DNA of 64,000 nucleotides from Alsobacter metallidurans (GTDB lineage: Bacteria > Pseudomonadota > Alphaproteobacteria > Rhizobiales > Beijerinckiaceae): assembly GCF_014636935.1 (NCBI RefSeq), contig NZ_BMES01000001.1, positions 1,803,782 to 1,867,781 of the forward strand, in the 5' to 3' direction. This document shows positions 1-8,447 of this stretch, one piece after another. The notes beneath the pieces were generated by a model that was not told the origin of the DNA, made no database searches, and saw only the letters and a program-made list of their open reading frames with translations. The translations under genes and the position numbers were made by a program. Each line of letters opens with the position of its first letter. Position 1 is the stretch's first letter.

Positions 1-532
1 CCTCGTGGAAGGCGCCCTCGTTGTTCGCCCCGTCGCCGAAAAAGGCGATCACGACCGAATCGCGCCCCTGCTTTTTGGCCGCCAGCGCGGCGCCGACCGC
101 GATCGGGATGCCGCCGCCGACGATGCCGTTCGCGCCGAGATTGCCGCGCGTCGGGTCGGCGATGTGCATTGAGCCGCCGCGGCCCTTGCAATAACCGTCC
201 TCCTTGCCGAAGAACTCGGCGAACATCCGGTTCACCTCGGCGCCCTTGGCGATGCAATGACCGTGGCCGCGGTGCGTGGACGTGATGTAGTCGCGGTCGT
301 CCAGGGGAAGGCAGGAGCCCACAGCGCTAGCCTCCTGGCCGATCGACAGGTGCATGGTGCCGTGAATGAGGCCGCGCATGTAGGCCTCTTCGGCGCTCTC
401 CTCGAAGCGGCGGATCAGGATCATCTTGCGCAGCGCGTCGTGCAGCTGCGGCTTCGACAGGCGGCCGTATATCCGCGGCCGATTGTCGAACTGCGGCGCG
501 ACCGTCTGGACGGGAGAGCCAGAGATGCTCAT
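1..532 (-). CDS. 2-oxo-acid dehydrogenase E1 component, alpha subunit (pyruvate/acetoin dehydrogenase type), 3' end off the window
   Basis: The first 177 residues of a thiamine-diphosphate-dependent E1 alpha subunit are visible; the gene runs off the left edge. The start is an ATG at 532 preceded by AAGGAG. The protein shows the family landmarks: an early IRRFEE segment, [48 protein letters not shown], and the ThDP/Mg motif [12 protein letters not shown] at the window edge. Such subunits decarboxylate a 2-oxo acid (or cleave acetoin) and pass the acyl group to a lipoyl E2. The gene lies 26 bp behind the SAF-domain oxidoreductase and is probably co-transcribed with it. Short N-terminal length and lack of a targeting region fit the acetoin/branched-chain type better than the housekeeping PdhA, but the substrate cannot be told. 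E1 beta and E2 should lie to the left. Confidence 0.9.
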   Translation of the reverse strand, partial: MSISGSPVQTVAPQFDNRPRIYGRLSKPQLHDALRKMILIRRFEESAEEAYMRGLIHGTMHLSIGQEASAVGSCLPLDDRDYITSTHRGHGHCIAKGAEVNRMFAEFFGKEDGYCKGRGGSMHIADPTRGNLGANGIVGGGIPIAVGAALAAKKQGRDSVVIAFFGDGANNEGAFHE

Positions 533-558
533 CGATTGCTTCTCCTTGAAGCGTCTGC

Positions 559-1884
559 TCAGGCCGTGAGGAACGACCGATCCGCTTCGTCAAGCTGGCG
601 GCGCACCTGCGTGATCACCATGGTTTCGTCCGGCGCGCAGTTTTCGGACGTCAGGCGTTCGCCGGTCTTCACCGCGCGGGTGACGCGGGCGCGCTCCGCC
701 AGTCCAAGCGGGAGCGCGCCCGCCGCCTGGGCGTCGCGCCACGTCATCGCAAGGCCGCGGTAATCCGTTTCGCCAATCTTCCCGAGCGTCTCGCCAGGGA
801 CGAGGTCGCGCTTCGCGACGGCGACACATTCGGCGACCGGGCGGTCAAGCGGCTGCAGGTCCGCCGTTCCGTACATCACGGCGCGGGCGGCCGAGAGCGG
901 CGTTTCGAGGCTGGTCAGATGGTAGGGCCGGAACAGCGCGAAGCACGGCCCGGGCCCGACCTTGAGGTCCGTCATGCGCTCGAGCACGCGCGGATGCGTG
1001 GGCTTGACGATGCAGAACACACCGGGCGCCACGCCCTTGCCGATGGAATAGTCAACGACGCCTGCTTTGCTGAGGACGCCGCCGTCCTCACGGGTGCAAA
1101 GAACCTGGGCGAGTTCATCGCGGGTCGCCGAGGGGCCGTGCATGCCGGGAACGTCCGGGAGCAGCCCAGTCGCGTTGGCGACGGCCACCATCTCGACCAT
1201 GGTTTTGGACCCGTCCACGAATTCCACCAGCATCCTGGCGTTCATGTTGCGGGCGCGCGCCTCGGCCTCGAACTCGGCCGGCGTGGCGTCGAACTTCAGG
1301 GGGTTGTTCTTGCCTTTTCCGGCCGCAACCACGTCCAGGCCCAGGCTCTGCGCGAAGCTGATAAGCTCCAGCGTGCAGGCGGGCTCATCCCCGGCCGCGC
1401 CCGTGTAGACGACGCCGGCGTTGCGGGCCTGCTGCATGAGATGCCGGCCGACCGTGATGTCGGCCTCCACGTTCAGCATCACGATGTGCTTGCCCTGGCT
1501 GATCGCCTCGAGCGCCACCAGCGTGCCGACGTTCGGATTGCCCGTCGCGTCGATGATGACGTCGATCCGGCCGGCCGAGCAAAGCGCCTTGAAGTCGCCC
1601 GTGACGGCGATCTTGCCGGCCTCGATCGCGGCGTCGATGCGCGAAGCCGAGTCTGCGTCGACCACGTTGCCCAGATCGTGGCCGGCCATCAGGGCGGCGT
1701 CGCGCGCCGCCTTGGTGTTGATTTCAGAGATTGCGCCGACCCGCAGGCCCTGCATGAGGGCGATCTCGACGACGATGTCGGTGCCCATCTGCCCTGCACC
1801 GGCGAGGCCCACCACGATCGGACCTTTGGTTTGCGAGCGGGCGGACAGCGCGGCCGCAAAACCCACGCGAGCGAGATCAACCAT
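559..1884 (-). CDS. NAD(P)-dependent oxidoreductase with C-terminal SAF domain (homoserine-dehydrogenase-like)
   Basis: A 441-residue protein. Residues about 20-150 form a Rossmann fold ([18 protein letters not shown]), followed by a homoserine-dehydrogenase-like middle ([29 protein letters not shown]). The last 80 or so residues ([17 protein letters not shown] to the end) are a SAF domain of the kind found in antifreeze/flagellar/sialic-acid proteins. The ATG at 1884 is chosen because GGGAGG lies 5 bp upstream; an upstream in-frame ATG lacks a ribosome site. It is the first gene of an operon with the E1 alpha gene. Members of this family occur in sugar-acid and branched-sugar catabolic clusters, and the partnership with an E1 subunit suggests it makes or processes a 2-oxo acid. 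The substrate is unknown. Confidence 0.8.
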   Translation of the reverse strand: MVDLARVGFAAALSARSQTKGPIVVGLAGAGQMGTDIVVEIALMQGLRVGAISEINTKAARDAALMAGHDLGNVVDADSASRIDAAIEAGKIAVTGDFKALCSAGRIDVIIDATGNPNVGTLVALEAISQGKHIVMLNVEADITVGRHLMQQARNAGVVYTGAAGDEPACTLELISFAQSLGLDVVAAGKGKNNPLKFDATPAEFEAEARARNMNARMLVEFVDGSKTMVEMVAVANATGLLPDVPGMHGPSATRDELAQVLCTREDGGVLSKAGVVDYSIGKGVAPGVFCIVKPTHPRVLERMTDLKVGPGPCFALFRPYHLTSLETPLSAARAVMYGTADLQPLDRPVAECVAVAKRDLVPGETLGKIGETDYRGLAMTWRDAQAAGALPLGLAERARVTRAVKTGERLTSENCAPDETMVITQVRRQLDEADRSFLTA

Positions 1885-2012
1885 GAACGCCTCCCAGCAA
1901 CGTGCGGCTTGCATTCTGCCGTATTGCACTTTTGTGCGCTGGTCAAACAAAATGTACAGATATGCCCTGAGTCGACCGGCGGTTCAGGGCGCGTTGAAGT
2001 ACGAAGCCCAAC

Positions 2013-2597
2013 TCAATGCGCCGAGTTGCTGCGGGGCGGGGCGTCAACGCGATCCCAATCGGGGCTTTCCGCCATCACGCGCTGGAAGAACGGCACCACC
2101 CAGCCGGCGTATTCGGCGGCGTTCTCCCGCATGGACCACCATGTCGTCAGAGATTGCCGGGCTTCCACGAAGCTGGAAGCCGGCAGTTGCTCGTCCTCCA
2201 GGATGGCGCTGCAGATCTCGGCGCAAAAACGAAGTGCGCAATAGCCCTCTGGCCAGAACTCCACGATCCGCGAAAGCTCAACGTCCTGGATCGCGTGATG
2301 CTCGCCCGAGACGCCGATCGCCTCCGACCGCACCAGCTCCCTGCTGACGACGCCGCCCATGTACAGGATGAACTGGCGCCGGACCGAGCGGGCCAGGTGG
2401 CGATTGAGATCGAAGCACCGCATCCAGTCGGCGAACGCGCGGGCGACACGGTCCTCATCCACCACGGGGCGCAACTCATACGGCTGCAGGATGCGGGCGC
2501 TGACGACCTGAACGGAGGCGGTGAACCATTCGCGGGACCGCACCTGCTTTCGCAGCGGCGATCCCGCCTGAAACAAATCAGCCCTCTCGAACAGCAT
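2013..2597 (-). CDS. Protein of unknown function at the end of the AfuABC-surE operon
   Basis: A 194-residue protein that I do not recognise. The start at 2597 has GGGAGG 5 bp upstream, so translation from there is likely. It has no signal peptide or membrane segment. The sequence is rich in aromatic and charged residues (WFTASVQVVSARILQPYELR, QFILYMGGVVSREL, TTWWSMRENAAEYAGWVVPFFQRV), which suggests a mostly helical cytoplasmic protein. It starts 26 bp downstream of surE and is the last gene of the operon that begins with the binding protein at 8303, so it probably serves the same pathway. No catalytic motif is evident; a helical sensor, chaperone or adaptor are all possible. Confidence 0.6.
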   Translation of the reverse strand: MLFERADLFQAGSPLRKQVRSREWFTASVQVVSARILQPYELRPVVDEDRVARAFADWMRCFDLNRHLARSVRRQFILYMGGVVSRELVRSEAIGVSGEHHAIQDVELSRIVEFWPEGYCALRFCAEICSAILEDEQLPASSFVEARQSLTTWWSMRENAAEYAGWVVPFFQRVMAESPDWDRVDAPPRSNSAH

Positions 2598-2623
2598 GGC
2601 GTCCTCCCTGGCGTCCAACGCCC

Positions 2624-3367
2624 TCAGCCGATCACGGCCGCGAGCTCGGCGCTCTTCACGGATGCAGCCCGCCATGACTGCAGCGCGTAGATGGCGAAGC
2701 CTTGCGACAGCAGATCGTTCTCGTCCCCTGGCTCGCTGGTTCTCTGGCGACCCCGCGGCATGATCAGCGTCGTGGTCGGCCCGCCCTGCTCGACCACATC
2801 GCAGCGGACGCCAATCTTGTTGGACCCGATCCGCTCCACCGGCTTGAACGGCGCGGGCAGGTTCGCTGGAAGATTGAAGCTAAGCCAATGGCCGGGGCTC
2901 GCCCAGGCGGCGCGGCTCTCGAAGAGACGACGGATCAGGCCAGCGATCCATGCGCGTCCGGCCGCTGTTAGATCCGGCGCGCCGTCGCTGGAGAACGCAA
3001 TGGCGGGCAGCCCCCAGAACGCCGCCTCGCGGGCGATGCCGATCGTGCCGGAATACATCATGTCCTCGCCGACATTGCGGGAGTCGTTCACGCCCGAGAG
3101 CACGAGGTCTGGTCTGCCTGCGGCCGCGAAAAGGTGGCTCATCGCCACGGCCACCGAGTCGGCCGGCGTGCCCGTGCAGCTGAAGCGTTGTGGCGCGCGC
3201 TCGGTGAGATGCAGCGGGCGGCCGAGCGTCAGCGCATGGCTTCCGGCGGTGCGCTTGCCGTCCGGAGCGACGACCCAGATGTCAGTCGAGAGCGTCCCGG
3301 CGGCGGCGATGAGCGCCTCCAGGCCCGGCGAACCATATCCGTCGTCGTTACAGAGTAGGATGCGCAT
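2624..3367 (-). CDS. surE: 5'/3'-nucleotidase SurE
   Basis: A 247-residue protein of the usual SurE length. It begins MRILLCNDDGYGSPG, with the adjacent Asp pair that binds the divalent metal. It continues with VVAPDGKRTAGSHALTL, CTGTPADSVAVAM, and LVLSGVNDSRNVGEDMMYSGT, which carries the metal-binding Asn. SurE enzymes remove phosphate from nucleoside monophosphates, and some act on polyphosphate or other small phosphomonoesters, in the cytoplasm. The start at 3367 overlaps the end of the metallo-beta-lactamase gene by 20 bp. The usual housekeeping neighbours of surE (pcm, serS, rpoS or nlpD) are absent. Its place inside an importer operon suggests a specialised copy that dephosphorylates an imported compound. 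Confidence 0.93.
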   Translation of the reverse strand: MRILLCNDDGYGSPGLEALIAAAGTLSTDIWVVAPDGKRTAGSHALTLGRPLHLTERAPQRFSCTGTPADSVAVAMSHLFAAAGRPDLVLSGVNDSRNVGEDMMYSGTIGIAREAAFWGLPAIAFSSDGAPDLTAAGRAWIAGLIRRLFESRAAWASPGHWLSFNLPANLPAPFKPVERIGSNKIGVRCDVVEQGGPTTTLIMPRGRQRTSEPGDENDLLSQGFAIYALQSWRAASVKSAELAAVIG

Positions 3368-4523
3368 GCAGCAAAGCTTCCACGTCAAGGGTGTCGCCAG
3401 TGGCCGCGATATGCAGGTTCGGCAATCGTCCAACCATGCGCCGCAGGGTGGCCTCGTCGCACGAGTGACCGATGCTGATGCGCGGCCCGCACTGGCTGAT
3501 CAGCGCCGTCGTCTCCGCCCAGGTCGGATGCGTCGGCAGGCGGATCCAGTCGGCCTGGCGCCGCTTAAGGGCACCCTCGGCCGGACTTCCCGCCGGCAAA
3601 TGGCCGGTCAGCAGGATGGGAACGCCATCGCGGACGGCCCGCTCGATGGCGTCGCGGCTTGGGCCGGAGAGGCCCATGCCATCATCAACCAGCAGCGGCT
3701 TGGCCGGGAATGGCTCCCCCTCGGTCCAGTCCTCAATCCGTGACAGCGTGGCCTGGAGTTGATCAGACATCCCGGGTTGCAGCCACATGCGCTGGCTGAC
3801 CTGTTGCAGGATGCTGGCCCGCATGCCGCGATGGATGGCGAGGTTCGGCCCGAGTGCGGCGATGAGCTCGAGCGACCGCCCGATGAGAGGCGTCGGGAGG
3901 AGGCTCGGGCCCACGCGACTGCCCACCCACATGCCGATATCGCGCAGGCGTTCGGCCAGCAGCACGGGATCGTCCCCATAGGACGCGTCGAACAGCACCA
4001 CCTCGGACGGCGGCGGCGTATCCATGGCGAGCACGGGACTGTGCGGAACCACATCGCCGCAATACAGCGCCGACGTCCCGGCGCGATTGGACGCCCGCAT
4101 CCAAACGCCGCCCACGGCATGCCCCGAACGCCCGGTTTCGACCCGGAGCGCCCCGAAGTCGAGCGTCGCGCCCGGTCTGAACTCTTCAATGTCCAACGTG
4201 GCGGCGGCGGAACGCTCTTGCGGCGTCGCGTACTCGGCCAGACATGCATCCATGTCGGCGCGGGTCTCAGCGGTCATCAGCACCCGGCCGCCGAAGCCCT
4301 GTTCGACGCACCAGCCAAGGCCGCCGACATGGTCCTCATGGGCGTGTGTGATCAGGATGGCGTGCGCCCGCGCGAGCTGCTCCGGGCTAATTGCCGGGTA
4401 GTAGGCGTGTTGCCTGTCGCTGGTGTTGATCCCGACATCGAAGATCAGACTGAGGCCATCGCTCTCGACGCCCACCGACGTCCGGCCCTTTTCGCCGAAG
4501 CCGCCATGGAGGTGCAGTCTCAT
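3348..4523 (-). CDS. Metallo-beta-lactamase-fold hydrolase with beta-CASP-like features
   Basis: A 391-residue two-metal hydrolase. The motif HAHEDHVGG (about residues 60-68) is the HxHxDH zinc signature, and YCGD (about 175) supplies the bridging Asp. The C-terminal half is longer than in simple hydrolases. It holds PILLTGHLPAGSPAEGAL and ISIGHSCDEATLRRM...LPNL, which recall the TGY...EGT and GHxSxxDL...LxP elements of beta-CASP nucleases such as RNase J. That resemblance is by eye and could be only general fold similarity. The start overlaps the ATPase stop as ATGA, so it is co-translated with the importer and followed directly by surE. A nuclease or phosphodiesterase acting on an imported phosphorylated substrate is a reasonable inference. 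Confidence 0.8.
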   Translation of the reverse strand: MRLHLHGGFGEKGRTSVGVESDGLSLIFDVGINTSDRQHAYYPAISPEQLARAHAILITHAHEDHVGGLGWCVEQGFGGRVLMTAETRADMDACLAEYATPQERSAAATLDIEEFRPGATLDFGALRVETGRSGHAVGGVWMRASNRAGTSALYCGDVVPHSPVLAMDTPPPSEVVLFDASYGDDPVLLAERLRDIGMWVGSRVGPSLLPTPLIGRSLELIAALGPNLAIHRGMRASILQQVSQRMWLQPGMSDQLQATLSRIEDWTEGEPFPAKPLLVDDGMGLSGPSRDAIERAVRDGVPILLTGHLPAGSPAEGALKRRQADWIRLPTHPTWAETTALISQCGPRISIGHSCDEATLRRMVGRLPNLHIAATGDTLDVEALLHAHPTL

Positions 4524-5605
4524 GCGGCCAGACCTTCAGCGTGCGGAATGACCCAGCCCTCGCCGACGGCGACGCGCAACGCTGCGCCCTGCTCAATCCC
4601 GCCAACCTCGTCCACATGCAGGAACAGCCGCGTGCTGGGCGCCCGATCAGGCGCGACTTCCACCCGAAAGCGCCCGCCAAGATACGTCAGCTTGGTCACG
4701 TGGCAGGCGACGCCGCTCCGACCATCGGCGCTGGGGCTCAGCGCATTGGGGTACAGGGCCAGCTTCACCAATCGGCCCGGGGCCTGGCGCCTGGCGCAGC
4801 GCGCCTTTACGTCGGCGTCGTAGAGGCGGACCACGCAGCGGCCATCCGCTTCGCTGGCCAGCATCTCCGCGTCCAGCACCATGCCGCCGCCGATGAAGCT
4901 GGCGATCATTTCGGTGGCCGGGCGATCGTGGAGCTCGGCAGGCGTCGCCAACTGCGCCAGGCGGCCGCGATCCATCACCGCAATGCGGTCCGCCATCGCC
5001 ATGGCCTCGGCCTGATCGTGCGTGATGTACACCATCGTGCTGCCGCTACGCCGGTGGAAGTCCGAGAACTCGTCTTCCATCGACGCCCGCAGATGGACGT
5101 CGAGGTTCGCCAGCGGCTCGTCCAGCAGCACGAGATTGGGCGACTGCACGAGGCAGCGGGCCAGCGCCACGCGTTGCCGCTGGCCGCCGGAAAGCTTCGA
5201 CGGCGAGCGATCCTCGAATCCACCGAGGCCAACGACGCCCAAAGCCTCAGCGACTTTTTTGCGGGTCTCGTCCTTGCTGGCGCCGAGCACGCGCTGGGAG
5301 TAGCCGACATTCTGCGCGACCGTCATGTGCGGCCAGAGCGCATAGGACTGGAAGACGATCCCGACCTGCCGGTCCTCGGGAGGCACGTGGCGATTAGGCG
5401 CCGAAACGGTTTTCTCGCCAATGCGGATTTCGCCGCTGGTGACACGCTCGAACCCGGCGATCAGCCGGAGCAAGGTGGTCTTGCCGCAACCTGACGGGCC
5501 GAGGATGGCGAGGAACTCGCCGTCGCGGACATCGATGCTGACGTCTTGGAGAACCTGCACGTCGCCAAAGGACTTGGAAACGCGGTCGAGGATCAGTCGC
5601 GCCAT
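4520..5605 (-). CDS. ABC transporter ATP-binding protein (AfuC/FbpC/PotA type)
   Basis: A 361-residue importer ATPase. Walker A is GPSGCGKT at residues 36-43, followed by a Q-loop (VFQSYALWPHM), the signature LSGGQRQRVALARC, Walker B LVLLDEP, D-loop ANLD and switch His (YITHDQAEAMAMAD). About 120 residues after the nucleotide domain form a TOBE-like regulatory region typical of the iron/phosphonate/hexose-phosphate and spermidine classes. The start at 5605 follows GGAG at suitable spacing and overlaps the permease end by 13 bp; a longer upstream open frame lies within the permease gene and is not used. It energises the permease at 5593-7305. Confidence 0.92.
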   Translation of the reverse strand: MARLILDRVSKSFGDVQVLQDVSIDVRDGEFLAILGPSGCGKTTLLRLIAGFERVTSGEIRIGEKTVSAPNRHVPPEDRQVGIVFQSYALWPHMTVAQNVGYSQRVLGASKDETRKKVAEALGVVGLGGFEDRSPSKLSGGQRQRVALARCLVQSPNLVLLDEPLANLDVHLRASMEDEFSDFHRRSGSTMVYITHDQAEAMAMADRIAVMDRGRLAQLATPAELHDRPATEMIASFIGGGMVLDAEMLASEADGRCVVRLYDADVKARCARRQAPGRLVKLALYPNALSPSADGRSGVACHVTKLTYLGGRFRVEVAPDRAPSTRLFLHVDEVGGIEQGAALRVAVGEGWVIPHAEGLAA

Positions 5606-7305
5606 GGAAGAACTCCAGCGGGAACGTGGCGGCCCAGTGCGGCCAGCAGGAGGAGGATCGCGAGCGTCACCACGATGGTGAGCACCGACATGGCGGCGGC
5701 GAAGTTGCTCTCGCCGCCCTGCTCGAAGGAGAACACCACCACGCCGAGCGTTTCCGCCCGGGAGGACCACAGCAGCGCCGAGACGGTCAGCTCATTGAAA
5801 GCCGTCAGGAAGATCAGGATTGCTCCGGCCACCGCCGCCGGCGCAACCAGCGGCACGATGACGGTGCGCAGCCGAAAGGTCAGAGAGGCGCCGGCGACCT
5901 GGGCGGCTTCCTCCAGCGCCCTGTCGAGCTGGTGATAGCCGCTCACGACGGGTCGAAGCCCGAGCACGAGGAAGCGCGCCAGATAGGCGAAGAAAATGAT
6001 CCAGATCGTATTGTAGAGCGATATACCCAGCATCGGGATCGGCTTCAGGAACAACAGGATGGCGGCGATCGACAGCACCACGCCCGGAAGCGCGTAGGGC
6101 AGTTCCGCAGCCAAGTTCAGCAGTCGCAGCAGCCACGTCCGCCGCCATACGACGAAGTAGGCGAGCGGCATCGAGATCAGCGCCAGCAGAACCGCGGCGC
6201 CGCCGGCCAGCATGAAGCTGTTCGCGAAAGCGCGCCGCGCGGCTTCGTGCTCGAACAGGACAAACCGGAAGTTTGCCAGCGTGGCTGTCGCCGTCGTGAG
6301 CCGCACGCCATAGGCGGGCACCAGCGAGGTCATTACGAGCCCGATCAGCGGCACGAGAAGGATGACCGTGATGGTGGCCCAAAGCAGCATTTCGGTCGGC
6401 AAGCGCCACCGCCCCAGTTCGAAGGGCTGGAACTGCGCCGAACTGGTCGTGGTTCGGAAATCGCGGCGGTGCAGCATCAGATCCTGCAGCAGGATGCCGG
6501 CGATCGCCACGACGCCGATGAGGATCGACAGCACCGCGACTTCCGACAGCGCGCTCGGGCCGAGGCCTGAGAGCCGCTGGTAAATCAGCGTGGGCAGAAC
6601 CGTGTAGCGGCCCGGAATTCCAAGAAAGGCCGGAATGCCGAAATTGCCGATGCAGGAGACGAAGGACAGCGCCAGGCCGGCGATGAGCGGCGGGGTCATC
6701 AGCGGCACGATGATGGTCCGAAGCACCATCCACTTGGATGCGCCGGACGACAGACCTGCCTCCACGAGCTCGCGGGGAAGGGATCGCAGCCCTGCCCGCA
6801 GCGTCAGGAACACCAGCGGCGCATACTGGATGCCGAGCAGCAGGATGATGCCTTCGCCGGAATACAGCGGATTGCGCGAGCCGAGCGGCGGGGCCATGCC
6901 GATCGCCTTGAGAAGCGGGCTGGCGGGTCCGGTCACCTGCAGCCAGGCCAACGCGGTGACCTGCGGGGCGATCATCAGCGGCAACACGAAGCAGAAGACG
7001 AACGTCGAGCGCGCCCTGATGTCGGTCATCGCCACCACGATCGCCACGATGGCTCCGATAACGAACGCGATGGCGGTGCCGCCCAACGCGGTTTCCATGC
7101 TGTTTCTAAAAGCCGTCCAGGTCGCCGGGCTGGACAGCACGCGTCCAAAGGCGTCGAGAGACGGTGTCCCCCGGACCATGACGCTTTCAACCAGCAGCCT
7201 CGCCAACGGGAGCAGGGACAGGGCGCTGACGACAGCGCCCAGCCCGTAGATCAATCCCCGCTCGCGCCAAATGCGCCCCGATTGTTCGACCGCCGCGATC
7301 GACAT
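5593..7305 (-). CDS. ABC transporter permease, fused double-domain (AfuB/FbpB type)
   Basis: A 570-residue inner-membrane protein with about 12 hydrophobic segments arranged as two tandem MetI-like permease domains. Each half has its own ATPase-contact EAA loop: EAGLSSGASKWMVLRTIIVPL in the first, and EAAQVAGASL followed by RLRTVIVPL in the second. This fused layout is characteristic of the ferric-iron/2-aminoethylphosphonate/hexose-phosphate family, in which one chain forms the whole channel. It lies 11 bp after the binding-protein gene and overlaps the ATPase gene. AfuB-type systems known to move sugar phosphates share this architecture, which suits the phosphatase-rich neighbourhood; iron transport cannot be excluded from the permease alone. 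Confidence 0.92.
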   Translation of the reverse strand: MSIAAVEQSGRIWRERGLIYGLGAVVSALSLLPLARLLVESVMVRGTPSLDAFGRVLSSPATWTAFRNSMETALGGTAIAFVIGAIVAIVVAMTDIRARSTFVFCFVLPLMIAPQVTALAWLQVTGPASPLLKAIGMAPPLGSRNPLYSGEGIILLLGIQYAPLVFLTLRAGLRSLPRELVEAGLSSGASKWMVLRTIIVPLMTPPLIAGLALSFVSCIGNFGIPAFLGIPGRYTVLPTLIYQRLSGLGPSALSEVAVLSILIGVVAIAGILLQDLMLHRRDFRTTTSSAQFQPFELGRWRLPTEMLLWATITVILLVPLIGLVMTSLVPAYGVRLTTATATLANFRFVLFEHEAARRAFANSFMLAGGAAVLLALISMPLAYFVVWRRTWLLRLLNLAAELPYALPGVVLSIAAILLFLKPIPMLGISLYNTIWIIFFAYLARFLVLGLRPVVSGYHQLDRALEEAAQVAGASLTFRLRTVIVPLVAPAAVAGAILIFLTAFNELTVSALLWSSRAETLGVVVFSFEQGGESNFAAAMSVLTIVVTLAILLLLAALGRHVPAGVLPWRD

Positions 7306-7316
7306 GACGCTGGGGC

Positions 7317-8303
7317 TTACCCGCCGAACATGTCTGCGAAGCGTTTCTTATCCGCCTCGGTGCGCGACAGGATGCTCTTCAGGTCCTTGGACATGATGTT
7401 GATCGTGACGTCCTTGGGCAGCCATGTTGGGCCGGTGATCGATGTCTTGGCGGGCACGTAACCTTGGCTGACAGCGAGCCTCTGCCCCTCGTCAGAGAGG
7501 ATGAAGTCGACGAACGCCTTGGCGCCGGCCACGTTCTGGCTCGTGCTGAGGATCGCGACCGGCTCCGTCACCGCAGGTACGCCTTCCTTGGGGAAGACGA
7601 ACTCGATCGGCGAGCCCTTCTGCTTTGCGTTTAGCGCCATGAAGTCCACCAGCACCCCGTAGGGCTTCTCACCGGTGGCGACAGACTTGAGGACGGCTCC
7701 GTTGCCTCGTACCGACACGGTCTGGTTCGACTGCAGCCCTTCGAAATACTTCCACCCGAGATCGTCCCGCTGCGTCATGGCGCTCAGCATGATCGCGGCT
7801 GCGCCCGAGTAGAGCGGGCTCGGCATCGAGATCAACCCCTTGAATTCGGGCTTGGCCAGATCCGCCCATGACTGCGGCTTGAGGGGCGCTTCGGTATTGT
7901 ACGCGATCCCGGTGGTGATGAGCTTGGAGCCGAAATAGTAGCGCTCGGGATCGATTGAACCCTCGCGGAAGCCATCCGCCTTCGCCTCTTTGTATTGGAG
8001 AAGGCGCTTATCGGCTTTCAGGGCTTCCATGCTGACCGCGTCGGCGATCAGCAGCACGTCAGGCTTGGGTTGGCCGCCAGCGAACTCGGCGGCAAGCTTG
8101 CTCATAACCTCGGTGGTGCCGGAGCGGAACACCTCGACCTGCATGCCCGGGTTGGCGGCCTGGAACCCCTTGACGGTTTCCTGCGCGTCCTTGTCCGGTT
8201 GTGATGTATAAAGAATGATCTTTCCCTGACTCAATGCAGGGACCGTCGTTGCGCCGACCAGACACAACGTCGCTATCAGTGTGCGGATCCGATTGTGCGC
8301 CAT
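7317..8303 (-). CDS. Periplasmic binding protein of the AfuA/FbpA (iron/phosphorylated compound) family
   Basis: A 328-residue secreted binding protein. The start at 8303 has GGGAGG 5 bp upstream; an in-frame ATG further out lies in the promoter region. A Sec signal peptide covers about the first 23 residues (LIATLCLVGATTVPALS). The mature protein begins KIILYTSQPD, followed by a segment like those of AfuA/FbpA (FQAANPGMQVEVFRSGTTEVMSKLAAE). I did not find a convincing match to the adjacent-tyrosine iron site of FbpA; the one Tyr-Tyr pair (PERYYFGSK) sits early in the chain. Together with SurE and a metallohydrolase downstream, this favours an organic phosphate or sugar phosphate over iron. 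First gene of the operon running to 2013. Confidence 0.88.
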   Translation of the reverse strand: MAHNRIRTLIATLCLVGATTVPALSQGKIILYTSQPDKDAQETVKGFQAANPGMQVEVFRSGTTEVMSKLAAEFAGGQPKPDVLLIADAVSMEALKADKRLLQYKEAKADGFREGSIDPERYYFGSKLITTGIAYNTEAPLKPQSWADLAKPEFKGLISMPSPLYSGAAAIMLSAMTQRDDLGWKYFEGLQSNQTVSVRGNGAVLKSVATGEKPYGVLVDFMALNAKQKGSPIEFVFPKEGVPAVTEPVAILSTSQNVAGAKAFVDFILSDEGQRLAVSQGYVPAKTSITGPTWLPKDVTINIMSKDLKSILSRTEADKKRFADMFGG

Positions 8304-8350
8304 GGAATCCTCCCAGGTGGCAAGCTGATTGACCGCCTGCGTTGTGGCCA

Positions 8351-8380
8351 AATATGATTGAACATTTGTGACAACGTCAA
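8351..8380 (-). promoter_or_regulatory. Candidate promoter of the AfuABC-surE operon
   Basis: On the minus strand TTGACG (8375-8380) stands 18 bp from CATATT (8351-8356), about 45 bp before the start at 8303. The -35 is good, the -10 is weak. The operator-like sequences at 8362-8394 overlap this promoter, so a bound regulator would be expected to affect it. Confidence 0.35.
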
Positions 8381-8394
8381 CGTATTTGTGCACC
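8362..8394. promoter_or_regulatory. Candidate operator: two ATTTGTG direct repeats, 20 bp apart
   Basis: ACATTTGTGACAACG (8362-8376) and GTATTTGTGCAC (from 8382) repeat the word ATTTGTG with a 20-bp period, two helical turns. They lie between the divergent binding-protein gene and the 118-residue protein gene. Similar words occur at 14915, 16742 and 26340. Which regulator binds is not known; the SorC-type protein encoded at 16889 or the small HTH protein at 8448 are candidates. Confidence 0.4.
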
Positions 8395-8447
8395 TTTGCA
8401 GGACTCGGTGCAGGCTATAGAATGCGCGCAAAACGAGGGGAAAGCCG

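Noticed and set aside
919-2244. Long plus-strand open frame antisense to the SAF-domain oxidoreductase
   Set aside because: GC-rich codon bias of the real minus-strand gene leaves open antisense frames; the translation is His/Arg/Gly-rich with no family resemblance.
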